NCBI RefSeq assembly: GCF_000142905.1
Contig: NW_013657641.1
Location: forward strand, 160,321-224,320
DNA: 64,000 bases
Source: Thecamonas trahens ATCC 50062
Taxonomy: Eukaryota > Apusozoa > Apusomonadida > Apusomonadidae
Direction: 5' to 3'
Numbering within the stretch: position 1 is the first letter of the stretch; every line of letters starts with the position of its first letter. The translations under genes and the position numbers were made by a program. Under the pieces are notes generated by a model. The model was not told where the DNA came from, searched no databases, and worked only from the letters and a program-made list of their open reading frames with translations. Positions 10,132-19,448 of this stretch are shown here, piece after piece.

Positions 10132-10273
10132 TGGACAGTTCGGATAGTACAATCGTGCATACATATACATACACGCGCGGGCGTCGGCCGACATGTCCAT
10201 CTGGAAACGGATGATGCAACATCGTTGTCGTCGTCATCATCATCGCATGGTGGCAATTTCGGTCGTTCCTCCG

Positions 10274-11157
10274 CTACGGTACCCGATATATAGCGTCGAT
10301 GCGCTGCTTGGCGCGCTGAAGGTCAGCGTCGTAGGTCGGGAGCGACCATGTGTCGTAGAGGGTGACCAGGTGAGCGGCAACAGTGTGGACCTCGGCCATG
10401 TCGACCATCATCGAGCCGAACCACTCGGCGACAGAGATGGAGTTGCTCGACTCGGCCCGGTTGATGGCGCCAGCCATGTAGATGGCAGCCAGGGCGATGA
10501 GGTACGGCGGAAAGTAGAGAAAGACTGCGGTGCAGTACGAGTCGTTGACAATGTACCATGCCGTCTCCAGGAGCTCGTCAGCGAGTCCTGCGTCGGCGAC
10601 GTAGTCCTTGAGGGCGGTGTACGGATGAAAAACAACCAGTGAGTACTCGAGCGTGGCAAGCAGCGAGATCTCGGTCGTCGCCACGTCCTCGGCCGTGACC
10701 GTGACCCTGGGGAACGACGACTTGAGGATCTCGGTCACCTGCTTGACCAGCGACGCGAGCTTCTGCGGGCACTCGTCGACCTTGCACGCCACAAACACCG
10801 CCGCGGCGAGCATGGTAAACGGCGAGACGGTCTCGAGCGTGTGCCGCGTGTAGAACCGCTTAAAGTACACAATGGCCGTAGCGATGACGACCTGCGGCAG
10901 ATGCAGCCGCTTGCCGAGCTCCTGGATCTCTGTCCCCTCCCTCCCTCTTTGCAGTGAGTCTGCCGCCATTGGTGAATGTGGACAGTGTGGATGGTGTGGT
11001 GGCTTTAGTACGCCATCTGCGTACTCTGCGGAAAGTAGATGCCCAGCAGGGTGGCGACGGTGGCGTCGAGCGAGTCGCCCACCCCAAGGTCAGCCTCGCT
11101 GGCCGTCTCGAGCAGCCATACGTCGCGCTGAGAGGATGCCCAGAAGTTACCCGCCAT
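10274..11157 (-). CDS. CCNC: Cyclin C (Mediator kinase module)
   Basis: Exons 11025-11157 and 10274-10929 join in frame (CCGCAGA|GTACGC ... GGGACAG|AGATCC) to 262 residues. The start MAGNFWASSQ is nearly the invariant MAGNFW(Q)SS of cyclin C. Exon 2 contains QVVIATAIVYFKRFY, the cyclin-box core, then VFHPYTAL, AWYIVNDSYCT, YFPPYLIALAAIYMA and the C-terminal WFGSMMVDM region, collinear with animal cyclin C (283 residues). With this splice the residues around the junction keep family spacing. The partner would be CDK8 in the Mediator kinase module, acting on RNA polymerase II transcription in the nucleus. The intron is only 95 bases. Confidence 0.93.
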
Positions 11158-11401
11158 GGTGGTGGGTGGGTGGGCACGTGGGTGGGGGTGGATGAAGACG
11201 AGGGGTGGAGTGAGGTGGTGGTGGTGGCTGTGGTGGCTGTGCTACTGCCGTGATCAATGGGTGACGCCCGCTATATCGACCTACAGCTACGAGGGGGGGG
11301 GGGAGGGATCCTCATCTCTCCTCTTCCTCCTCCTTCTCCACACACACTCACAAACACACTCTTTCTCTCTCTCTTCTTGCTAGGCAGCACTGAAAATGTA
11401 C

Positions 11402-13898
11402 TTACTCGGACATCGAAGCCGAGCCCGAGTCCGAGTCGGAGAGATCCGAGTCCGAGTCGGATGGGTCGGACGAGTCGGACGAGTCCGAGTCGGAGCCGAG
11501 GAGGTCGGTGTCGTCATTGCCCTCGATGTAAAGGGTGCGTGGGCGGGCACGGACCGAGGTGCGGCCGGGTGCAGCGTCGTCGGCGGAGACCTGCGAGAGG
11601 ACGAGGTCAAGGCGGCCGTTAAGCTTCATCAGCTTGTCGTAGACGGCCAGGCGCTCCTCAAAGGTCTGGTAGAGCGGGGTGAGCATGGCGGAGAGGCCGG
11701 GAACCGAGAGGAGGAAGGCAGTGTGGGTGACAAGAATGGCTCGGATCCAGGGAACGAGGCGGGTACCGCGGGCCGGGCGCGAGCGCAGCTTGTCGGTGAG
11801 AATCTTGAGGAGGGCGACAATGCGGGCAGTCGGCAACTGGCGGACGGTGGCCATGATGGTGCCATGGGTGGACATGCCGAGGCAGTACTCAAGCAGCTGG
11901 TTGTCGCCCGAGTGCAGGGCCTGGACCAGCATGCGCTTGAGTGACTCGCCGCGCGGGACGCCGACGGTACCATCGTCCGAGGCCGGCGATGCCGAGCCAT
12001 CGCCCGACGCGCGGGATCGGCGGCCGTTCTTCTGGCGCCCGCCCGACGAGCCGTTGATGGCCTTGAGCCGCTCTGCAAATGAGAGGCCGCCGAGGTTCTT
12101 GTTCTCCTCGCCGTCGTCCTCGCCGTCCGAGAGCGAGTCAAAGCCACCGGCGGCCAAGGACATGGCCATCGGCGCCTCGCCCGCCCGCGGCGCCATGGCG
12201 TCAGCAGCCGACAGCACCTTGGCATTGGTGCCCTTGGCCTTGGACGGCACGCCCACGGCGCTGGCGCCTGCCGACGTGCCCGGACCGCCGAACGGGTGCT
12301 GGCTCGCCGCCGCAGGCGCAGCAATGGTGACCGACTCGAGCACGCTGCCGTCGGTGCCCGCGGCCTTGATCGCCGTGAACGACGGGTTCTTGGTCGGCCC
12401 GTGCATGGCAAGGAAGGCGTGCGCGGTAGTGGGCCGGAGCGCGCGAATGCCGCGCCCGACAAACCCGTTGTCGTCGGTCGGCTCCTCGGCCACAAGGCAG
12501 GCCGGCGCCCGCGGCTTGATGCCGCGCGCTGCAGCCTTGCGCGACTTCTTCTTCTTGCCGCCAGCGTCGACGGTGGCCATGACGTCGCTCCAGATGGCAG
12601 CCTCGCCCGACGCGGTAAAGGCGGCAACGTGGACCGCTCCGGGCTCGGACGCCGACTTGCGGCTCTTCTTGGACGACTTACCCGAGCTCGGCGCATCGGT
12701 GGCGTAGGTGACGAGGCCGAGCGGCTGCGACTCGGTGACGAGGATGCGCGCGGCGTCCGGCGAGAACACCGTGTCGCGCGACGTCGACGACAGGTCGTAC
12801 ACGTTGATGAACCGGTCATGGAGGGCGGCCGAGATAAGGATGGCGCCGTCGGCCGAAAAGGCGAGCGACGAGACGAGCGAAGCGTGGCCCGTCAGCGTGG
12901 CCACACACGTCACGTTGTCCAGATCAGACACGTCGAGGACGCAGATCGAGTTGGCAGCAACCGCAAGTCGCGAGCCGCTCTCCGACGCCGCCAGAGCAGA
13001 GATGGTGTGGAAGGTGGCGGCCGAGAAGGCGCCGAGGATGGTGCCATCAGCCACAATAACCGGCGTCGCATCGGACGTCAGCGTCTTCCACGACCAGAAC
13101 AGCACCTGCCCGTCAGATCCGGCCGAGAACAGGCCGTCCGGTCGGGCCACCAGCGCACGCAGCGCCGCAGAGTGCCCGCCACGGCTCCCAGCCCGCGAGA
13201 TGATCTTCTCCGTCGCCACGTCCCACACCAGCAGCGTGCCCTTGCGCGTTCCGACCGCAAGCACCGCCCGCGTCTCCTCACCGCCCTCTCCCTCACTCTC
13301 CTTTGACTTGCTTCCTCCACGCTTCCGCTTGCTCGTCTTCTACAAGCCATGCCCATGTAACCCACCGCCGACACCGTCGCTCTCCGTGAGTCGGTGGGAT
13401 GCCCCGCTGGATGGGGGGGCCTGCGGCACCGGCCCCACACCCGGCACTCGACAGGGTCCTACCGCCACACACACGAGCCCCATGCCCCCACGCGCATTCA
13501 TGCATATGCCCCATAATACCCGCATGTCCTCTCTGGCTTTCCCTTTGATAGCTACCTGCACTCTGCCTATAGCCTGTGCCGCAGTCGCGGCCACAGTCAC
13601 CACTGCCGTCACCGGCAGGTCATCCTCGGAGGATGGCCCGAGACCAGGGAGGGGGGGGGGGGGGGGGGAGCTAGAGGCGTACCTTGGGACCAAGGCCAAA
13701 GCTAGCCGGAACATCGAGCCAGGTCAAGCATGTGTAGTTGGTGGAAAGATGGTCTGCGTCGGTGAGAACGTGCAGCAGCTCGCCGGACCGGGTGTCCCAC
13801 ACCCGGATCCGGGAGTCGGTAGAGGTGGTGGCAAACGCCGTTCCCTCCCGATTGAACGACATGATTGCAGACGAGTGTGACCCGATTTGGCCACCCAT
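11402..13898 (-). CDS. WDR43: WDR43/Utp5, U3 snoRNP t-UTP subcomplex
   Basis: Exon 1 13683-13898 (MGGQIGSHSSAIMSFN) and exon 2 11402-13276 join in phase 0, with GTACGC as donor and GGTGAG or GAGGAG as acceptor (one codon uncertain), giving about 696 residues. The N-terminal half is a WD beta-propeller (IRVWDTRSGELL, GTLLVWDVATE, LAFSADGAILISA). Residues about 516-631 are a Utp12 domain (LLEYCLG, LLKILTDKL, WIRAILVTHTAFLLSVPGL, LYQTFEERLAVYDKLMKLNGRL), matching WDR43/Utp5. The C-terminus is an acidic Ser-Asp tail. The role is early 18S pre-rRNA processing and rDNA transcription in the nucleolus. The middle carries a Lys/Ser-rich insert in the propeller. The 406-base intron has 17 C in a row on the sense strand just after the donor. 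Confidence 0.9.
13277..13682 (-). other. Intron of WDR43 with C17 tract
   Basis: 406 bases beginning GTACGC. A 17-base homopolymer (G on the given strand, 13652-13668) starts 14 bases inside the donor. No snoRNA boxes were recognised. Confidence 0.7.
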
Positions 13899-14048
13899 CG
13901 CCGCCTTTGGCACGCACCCTCACTACCCACGCACCCTCTCCCTCGGCTGTTCCTTGACCATCGGCCACGGTGTGAGACATTGGGTCTATTCAATGACGCC
14001 CATCGCCGCTTTGTCAAAAGGCACTGGCTAGTGAGATCGCGGCTGGTC

Positions 14049-15643
14049 TCACGCCAGCACTTGGGAATCATTGGGAGTAATGACGACCGTCAGCGTGGAG
14101 CTGTCGGGAAAGGTGGAAGCAGGGACAATGTCGAGATGGTTGCGGGTCGGCGACGAGTACGAGGCGCCATCGCGCGGGATGAAAGTGACAGAGTAGCCGT
14201 GCGGGTACCACATGGCCTCGTTGAGGTAGATCGAGGTGGGAAGGCCGATGGTGTGGCCCCACGAGTCCCACACAAACTTGAAGGCCCCGGTCTCGGCATC
14301 AAACATCATGTCGCGCGGGACGCCGGCGGTGGCGTACGCGTACGTCCGCGAGAGGACCTTGATCTTGTTGGCCTGGAGCGTGCCATTCGGGTAGTAGAAC
14401 GACTCGTCGAACGGCTGCGAGGCCGTGGTGAGATCGTGATACGGTTTGTACTGCCAGTAGTTGAACGACTGTAGGTTGGCGTCGCACAGATCAAGCAGGT
14501 GGTTGAGGGCGTCGGCAGCGGCCGGTGACTCGAGCATGGCGCCCATCTCGGTGAGGTAGCCACCGCCGCCAAGGCGGGTCACGTCGGCCATCTTGACGTT
14601 CTCAAAGTAGTCGTCGACGAGGTTGCACTCGACAACATGGGTCGGGTCGCCAGACTTGTCGGTCGGCGCGCAGTAGATGTGGTACGAGTAGACCGAGCGA
14701 TTGGCGTAGGCGGCGCCACCGGGTGGCGCGTCAAAGCCGGCGTGGCCCTGGTTGGAGACCGCGTCCTCGTAGAAGACCAAATGCTCGTCGTCGACACTGC
14801 GAATGGCTGCGTTGATCTTCTCGTACATCGGCGCGAGGTTCTTGCGGCCGGCGACGCCAAACTCGAGTAGCTCGGGATCGGCGTAGATGTCGCCGGCCCA
14901 CGGCTCGTTGAGCAGCTCGTAGCCGAGCACGTAAGGGTTGTCCTTGAACTTTGTGGCGACCGCGTGCCAAAGGCCACAAACGAGTCGAGCGTCCCGTTGT
15001 GGTTGTCGTAGAGGCCCTGGTAGGCGTACGAGACGGCGTGGGTAAAGTAGTACTCGAAAAACGGGCGCGAAAGGCAGTCGTCGAGCTCGGGATAGCCTGT
15101 CGATGCGTTGCGCTTGATCGACGCGGCAATCGGCTGTGGGAAGGGCAGAAAGTCGCCGTCGGTAGCGACGGCCCAGTCGGGCGCAAACTCGCCACAAAAG
15201 TTGCGATTGAACAAATCGGCGTGGGCGTCGAGCAAGGTGAAGATGCCATGCTTTCCGAGGCCGTTGACGATCTCCTCCAGCACATCGAGGTAGGTGGTGT
15301 TGTACACGCCACGCTCCCACTCGAGGCCCGGCCACATGGTGCCGAGCCGGACAGCGGTGAAGCCCCAGTCGGCGAGCCGGAGCCAATCCTCCTCGGCGAG
15401 AGAGTCATCGAGGGTAAAGACCTCGACGTTGGGCACCCACGGGAAGATCTTCATCACGGCGTTGACTCCGTGGAAGATCCGTGTCCGGTTCTGCCCGTCG
15501 ACCAGGGCTGCATCGGCCTGCCTGACATGCACAAAGGCCGGCGGGGCACCAGAGCCAAGGGCGAGAGTGGAAGCGGCAAGAGTGGCGAGGACGAGAACAG
15601 ACAGGGCAAGGGGACAGGGGTGCGTATGCGTAGACGGAAGCAT
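14049..15643 (-). pseudogene. GH5 endoglycoceramidase-like glycosidase, one-base frameshift
   Basis: A signal peptide (MLPSTHTH followed by about 20 hydrophobic residues) starts at 15643. The first frame runs through FHGVNAVMK, WGFTAVRLG and LLDAHADLFNR to LDSFVAFG; the second frame resumes at HAVATKFKDNPYVLGYELLNEPWAGD. The frames meet at the AAA run 14969-14971, where one more A (T on the sense strand) gives FVAFWHAVATKF with no loss. The general-acid Glu is in LLNEPWAG and the nucleophile Glu in YLTEMGAM, as in endoglycoceramidases, which cut glycosphingolipids into glycan and ceramide. The expected length is 531 residues. With both catalytic parts intact and only one base missing, an assembly error is more likely than true decay. 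Confidence 0.8.
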
Positions 15644-15984
15644 GGGTGGAGGGGGGAGAGGGGGGGGGGGTAGTGCGGTGGGTGGGCGGGGGGAAGGGGG
15701 CGGGGGTTGGACTGCGACAGCGTGCCCGTGCGTGCAGCAGCCTTGCGGGGGGGGGACGGCTCGCTCCAAGGGTCGATCGATGACACCACGAACACACACA
15801 CACACTGACAAACACACTAACACACATAGACACACACACACACACGTTGACACGTTGACGTCACTACCCTCAGGCTTGTCTTCGCTCAGACACCATCATC
15901 ATGTTCTCATTTTGCTACCCGTGGAGGAGGGATCCAAGGAAATCGACCTCCGTCTCTGATCGGGGATAGGGGTGGCAGCAGCAA
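15644..15984. other. Intergenic region with CA-rich simple repeat
   Basis: Between the glycosidase start and the Stm1-like stop. It holds a G run near 15661-15670 and an imperfect (CA)n tract at about 15792-15846. No gene is seen. Confidence 0.6.
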
Positions 15985-17499
15985 TCAGTTGGCGCCGAGG
16001 GCCGGGAAGGCCTTGTCGTCGTTGACGTTGGGGAGGCGCGAGCCGCCGCGACGGTTGTTGTTGTTGTTGCCGCCACGGCCACCGCGGCCACCGCGGCCAC
16101 CGCGGCCACCGCGGCCGCCGCGGCCACCGCGGCGCTCGCCGGAGAAGGCCTTGTCGACCACGCGAACGTTGAGGAGCTCGTTGGCGTTGCCCTTGGCAGC
16201 GCGGCCACCATCGCGGGCGGAGAAGTTCTGCTGCACCTTTTTGCCCTTGGTCTTGGTGGTGAGGCGCTTGTACTGGCCCCACTCCTTCTTCTCCGAGCCC
16301 TCGTTGGCGCGGCGGGTCGGGCGCGCGGCGGCGACGCGGATCGCAGCCTGCTGGGCCTCGTACTCCTCGAGGGTCATGCCCTCCTCCTCGTCCGACTCCT
16401 CGGCAGCAGGCTCGCCGTTGTTGGCGTAGTCAGCAGCAGCCACGTCGGCGCCCTCATCGGCCACCGACGACGCGGGCTTGCCCTCAACGTCCGGGATGTC
16501 GCCCCAGTTGTGGGCACCCGAGGTACCGCCCTTGCGCGCGCCCGAGCGCGACGACTGGTTGGCGTACGACTTGCCGGTCGCGTGGTGGTCCTTGGCGCGA
16601 CCACGGCCCGACTTCTTGGCGTTGCCGCCCGACTTCTTGGCAGCTGCCACACCCCAAAACCATCCATCCTGTGAGTCTCTCCCTCCATTGCGAGTCTTCT
16701 CTGTGCGCCTTGTGACTAGCAACTATCCTCGCCCATCGCCCTCTCCATCGCCAGCGCCTCGGCCTGCCATCGCCGACCAGGCCACCCGCAAGCCCCGCCC
16801 GCTCGACGCAGACAAAAATAATGACCGCGGCTTGGCCTGGCCCCGGCCGACGAGCACGGCCAGTGCGGACTAAAGGCAGGCAGGCCAGATTGCATCTGAA
16901 GAACGGCAGATGGGTTGATGTAGCAGATATCCAGTACTACCTGCAAGGGTGCCAGCAGTGTGGTAACCAGCTCTGCACAGCAGGCGAGCATGCGGGCCAG
17001 CAGCGACCCACCGACGGGGAGCAGCGACAGAACCAACAATCCGAAAATGTCTCACAGAGCAGAGCAGGTCGCGCCGAGGCCGAGACACCGGGCAAAGGAG
17101 GAGACGGGGGAAGGTAGAGTGGGGGGCAGAGGGGAAGCGAGCAGAGAGCAGGGGGGGATGACAGCACGTAGGCTCCGTGGTGGCAGCAAGAACTGGGCCA
17201 GGAGAGGCTACGCAAGCAGGGGAGAGGCAAAGGAAGCGCCCAAAAGCGGCAATGATCGGTGGCAGAGGGAAAGAGGTAGCCAGGGGGGGGGGGGGGGGGG
17301 GGGGGGGCGGGCGATTGGTGATGATGGACGTACCCTTGTTGCCAAAGTTGGGCTTCTTGAGCGGATCGGCAGCAACAACAGGCTTGGAGGCCTTCTTGTT
17401 GGCAGCCTTCGGCTTGCTCACCGGCGAAGCGGGCGAAGCGGGCGCATCGTCGTCCTCCATGTTGAGGGCGGCGAACGGGTTGTTGATCAGCGACGACAT
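15985..17499 (-). CDS. Stm1/SERBP1-type ribosome-associated RNA-binding protein
   Basis: Exon 1 17334-17499 and exon 2 15985-16643 join as AACAAGG|GTACGT ... GTGGCAG|CTGCC, phase 1, to 274 residues. The N-terminus MSSLINNPFAALNMEDDD matches the NPFxLL start of yeast Stm1 and of SERBP1/HABP4. The centre has HNWGDIP, EEGMTLEEYEAQQAA, and the KKEWGQYKRL region typical of the HABP4/PAI-RBP1 domain. An RGG box (RRGGRGGRGG repeated) and an Asn run precede a conserved-looking NVNDDKAFPAL end. Family members clamp idle 80S ribosomes at the mRNA channel and bind RNA. The intron is long for this window (690 bases) and contains 25 C in a row on the sense strand. The gene is divergent from the next membrane-protein gene. 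Confidence 0.87.
16644..17333 (-). other. 690-base intron of the Stm1-like gene
   Basis: Starts GTACGT and ends TGGCAG. Contains C25 on the sense strand (17283-17307) 26 bases inside the donor, then a less GC-biased stretch at about 16880-17060. A host snoRNA was looked for but no clear C/D or H/ACA boxes were found. Confidence 0.7.
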
Positions 17500-17961
17500 G
17501 ACGAGCGAGAGGTGCCTCGCCGTCGATTGGCTGCCGGTTGGCAGTGGGCGGACGGGTGGCCGGAGGGCGGCAGGGAAAGGGGGGGGGGGAGGGAGGGGAT
17601 GGGATGGGATGATGGTGTATCGATCTGTTGAGGAAGTCGATATGTAGGGAGATGAGATAAAGTTTGACGAGGAGGGGGGAAGGGGGATGGGGGGGGAGGG
17701 GGGAGGAGGGAGATGGGAGGGGGAGGGGGTTGGTGATGGGATGTGCGGCTGTCTGCAGTTTGGAGAGGTCGTGATCGTGATCGGTTCCAGGAATGGTGGC
17801 TGGAGAGGGGCGTGGGCAAGGCAGAGCGGCCTTAGGGGGGTGGGACAGGGACACCTCACCGAGTGGAGAGAGAGAGAGAGAGGGGGGACGGGCTTAGACG
17901 CAAGAGCGCAAAGACTAGAAGTGGCAAGCGAGAGCAGGCTTTGGACGAAGCAACAGAGAGT
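17500..17961. promoter_or_regulatory. Divergent promoter region, G-rich
   Basis: Separates the Stm1-like start from the membrane-protein start. It contains several G runs (17580-17590, 17690-17730), GATGGGATGGGATG and an (AG)n stretch at about 17867-17882. No gene is visible; the neighbouring plus-strand frame could extend upstream to 17863 but that text is Arg/Glu low complexity. Confidence 0.5.
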
Positions 17962-19401
17962 ATGTCGTCTGCGCAGGTTGCCACGGCGGTGGTCCTCGGC
18001 CTCATCGTCATCATCGGCTTTGTCATTCTCTGTCTCTGCGCCAAGCTCTGCTTCAAGGACGGCAACTATCGCAAGGGTGGCGTAGATGTGCCCCGAAAGC
18101 CGACGCTGATTAGATATTGGAAGCACGAGCACTCGCTTCTTGGCGTGCTTTGGCAGAAGCCGCCGTATCCAACCAATCAGGTCGAGCTTGATCGCAAGCG
18201 CAAGGTCATGCTCCTCGCCCTCATGTTCTTCCTCAACTTTATGGTCATCGGCTTTATCTCGCTCTTCACGCCCTCGTTTCCGTCGTGTGCACAGGCGCGT
18301 GACGCCATGGAGAACGCGCGGCTCGACCGGGCCGGGCCCAACTACATCCCATTCCTGGTCGGCTACAACCGCGATCTGCGGTCGTACCGTTACGACGACT
18401 CGGGCTCGGCAGCGTTCACAAAGTACAAGGCCCGGGCACAATCGGCCAACGTCGGCGTCGCCGAGGAGCGTCCGTGCTGGGAGTATTGCCGGTCGGCCAA
18501 CGCCACTGTTCCAACTCGCGACTTCATCTCACGGCTGCTCATTTTCTCGCGGACGCTGGTGGACAACCGGCTCGAGTGCGACCAGGTGCTCAACGACGCG
18601 CTCCGCTCGTCGCTCGTCTGCTACGACTACCGGTGGAAGGGTGATGACACCTGCGATTCGTCAATTCTTGTCTCGCTTTCGTCGACCGAGTTCATTCTCC
18701 GCGGCATCCTTGTTGTCTTTGTCGTCCTCCCCATCGTTGTGGTCTACAAGCGGCTACTGCGATGCACAGAATCGGATCACACGCCTTGCATCGGGCAGTT
18801 CTTTGCCTACCCGTTCATCATCATCATTTTCGTCATTTCGTTCATCCTCGCCTGGGTCCTTGCCGTCTCGCTGCAAGGCGAGGTCGTGGGCGACTTTACC
18901 ATCTCATTCCTCTTCTCGTTCCTTCTCTCACTCTTGTTCGAGTTCCCGAAACTTGGCTTCTTCTACATCATGTACAAGGGCAAGCGCCTCGAAAGGGTGT
19001 ACCTCGAGGCTACTGGGCGGCACATGGAGAACGGCGTGCTGGTGGTCGACTCACTGACGTCGTCGTCGTCGGCGCAGTCGGTGTTTGATCTCGAGGCGTT
19101 TGAGGCCGACCACGGGAAGGTCAATGACAACGGCTCGGCCACCGTCGTCCTGCGCCAGGCTCCGGGCTTCCAATCGCCGTATGCAAACAACCAGCAGCAG
19201 AGCCAGTACCGCCCGCCTCCGGGGCAGCCTTATGGGGCTCCCCCGGTCATGTCTCCCTATCCTGGCGCCGATCCCGGTTACGGCGCTGCGCCGCCTGGGG
19301 CTCCATACGGCGCCCCGCACCCGTATGCCGCCACAAGCGGCGCTTACGGCGCCCCGGTACCAGGCGCCCCGTACGGCGCCCCGATGTATGGCCGCCGCTG
19401 A
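17962..19401 (+). CDS. Multipass membrane protein with proline-glycine-tyrosine tail
   Basis: 479 residues from MSSAQVATAV; an ATG at 17863 would add a charged low-complexity extension and is less likely. There is one hydrophobic segment near the N-terminus (residues about 5-30), a second at about 90-112 (LLALMFFLNFMVIGFISLF), then a Cys-containing loop of about 150 residues (with CAQ, CWEYC, CDQ, CYDY, CDS, so probably luminal or extracellular), then three more hydrophobic segments at about 255-280, 300-325 and 330-350. The order HS-LLGVLW followed by R-K-VMLLALMFFL recalls the junction before the first polycystin-1 membrane block, but the polycystin channel core is absent. The last 80 residues repeat YGAP/PYGAP units. 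Function unknown. Confidence 0.65.
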   Translation: MSSAQVATAVVLGLIVIIGFVILCLCAKLCFKDGNYRKGGVDVPRKPTLIRYWKHEHSLLGVLWQKPPYPTNQVELDRKRKVMLLALMFFLNFMVIGFISLFTPSFPSCAQARDAMENARLDRAGPNYIPFLVGYNRDLRSYRYDDSGSAAFTKYKARAQSANVGVAEERPCWEYCRSANATVPTRDFISRLLIFSRTLVDNRLECDQVLNDALRSSLVCYDYRWKGDDTCDSSILVSLSSTEFILRGILVVFVVLPIVVVYKRLLRCTESDHTPCIGQFFAYPFIIIIFVISFILAWVLAVSLQGEVVGDFTISFLFSFLLSLLFEFPKLGFFYIMYKGKRLERVYLEATGRHMENGVLVVDSLTSSSSAQSVFDLEAFEADHGKVNDNGSATVVLRQAPGFQSPYANNQQQSQYRPPPGQPYGAPPVMSPYPGADPGYGAAPPGAPYGAPHPYAATSGAYGAPVPGAPYGAPMYGRR

Positions 19402-19448
19402 CAGGCCACCCGCCACCTCTGCACATTGAACCCTGGCTAGTTTACGGA

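Noticed and set aside
16644-17333. Intronic snoRNA in the Stm1-like gene
   Set aside because: Long intron in a ribosome-linked gene made this plausible, but no C/D pair or H/ACA hairpins could be found on the sense strand.
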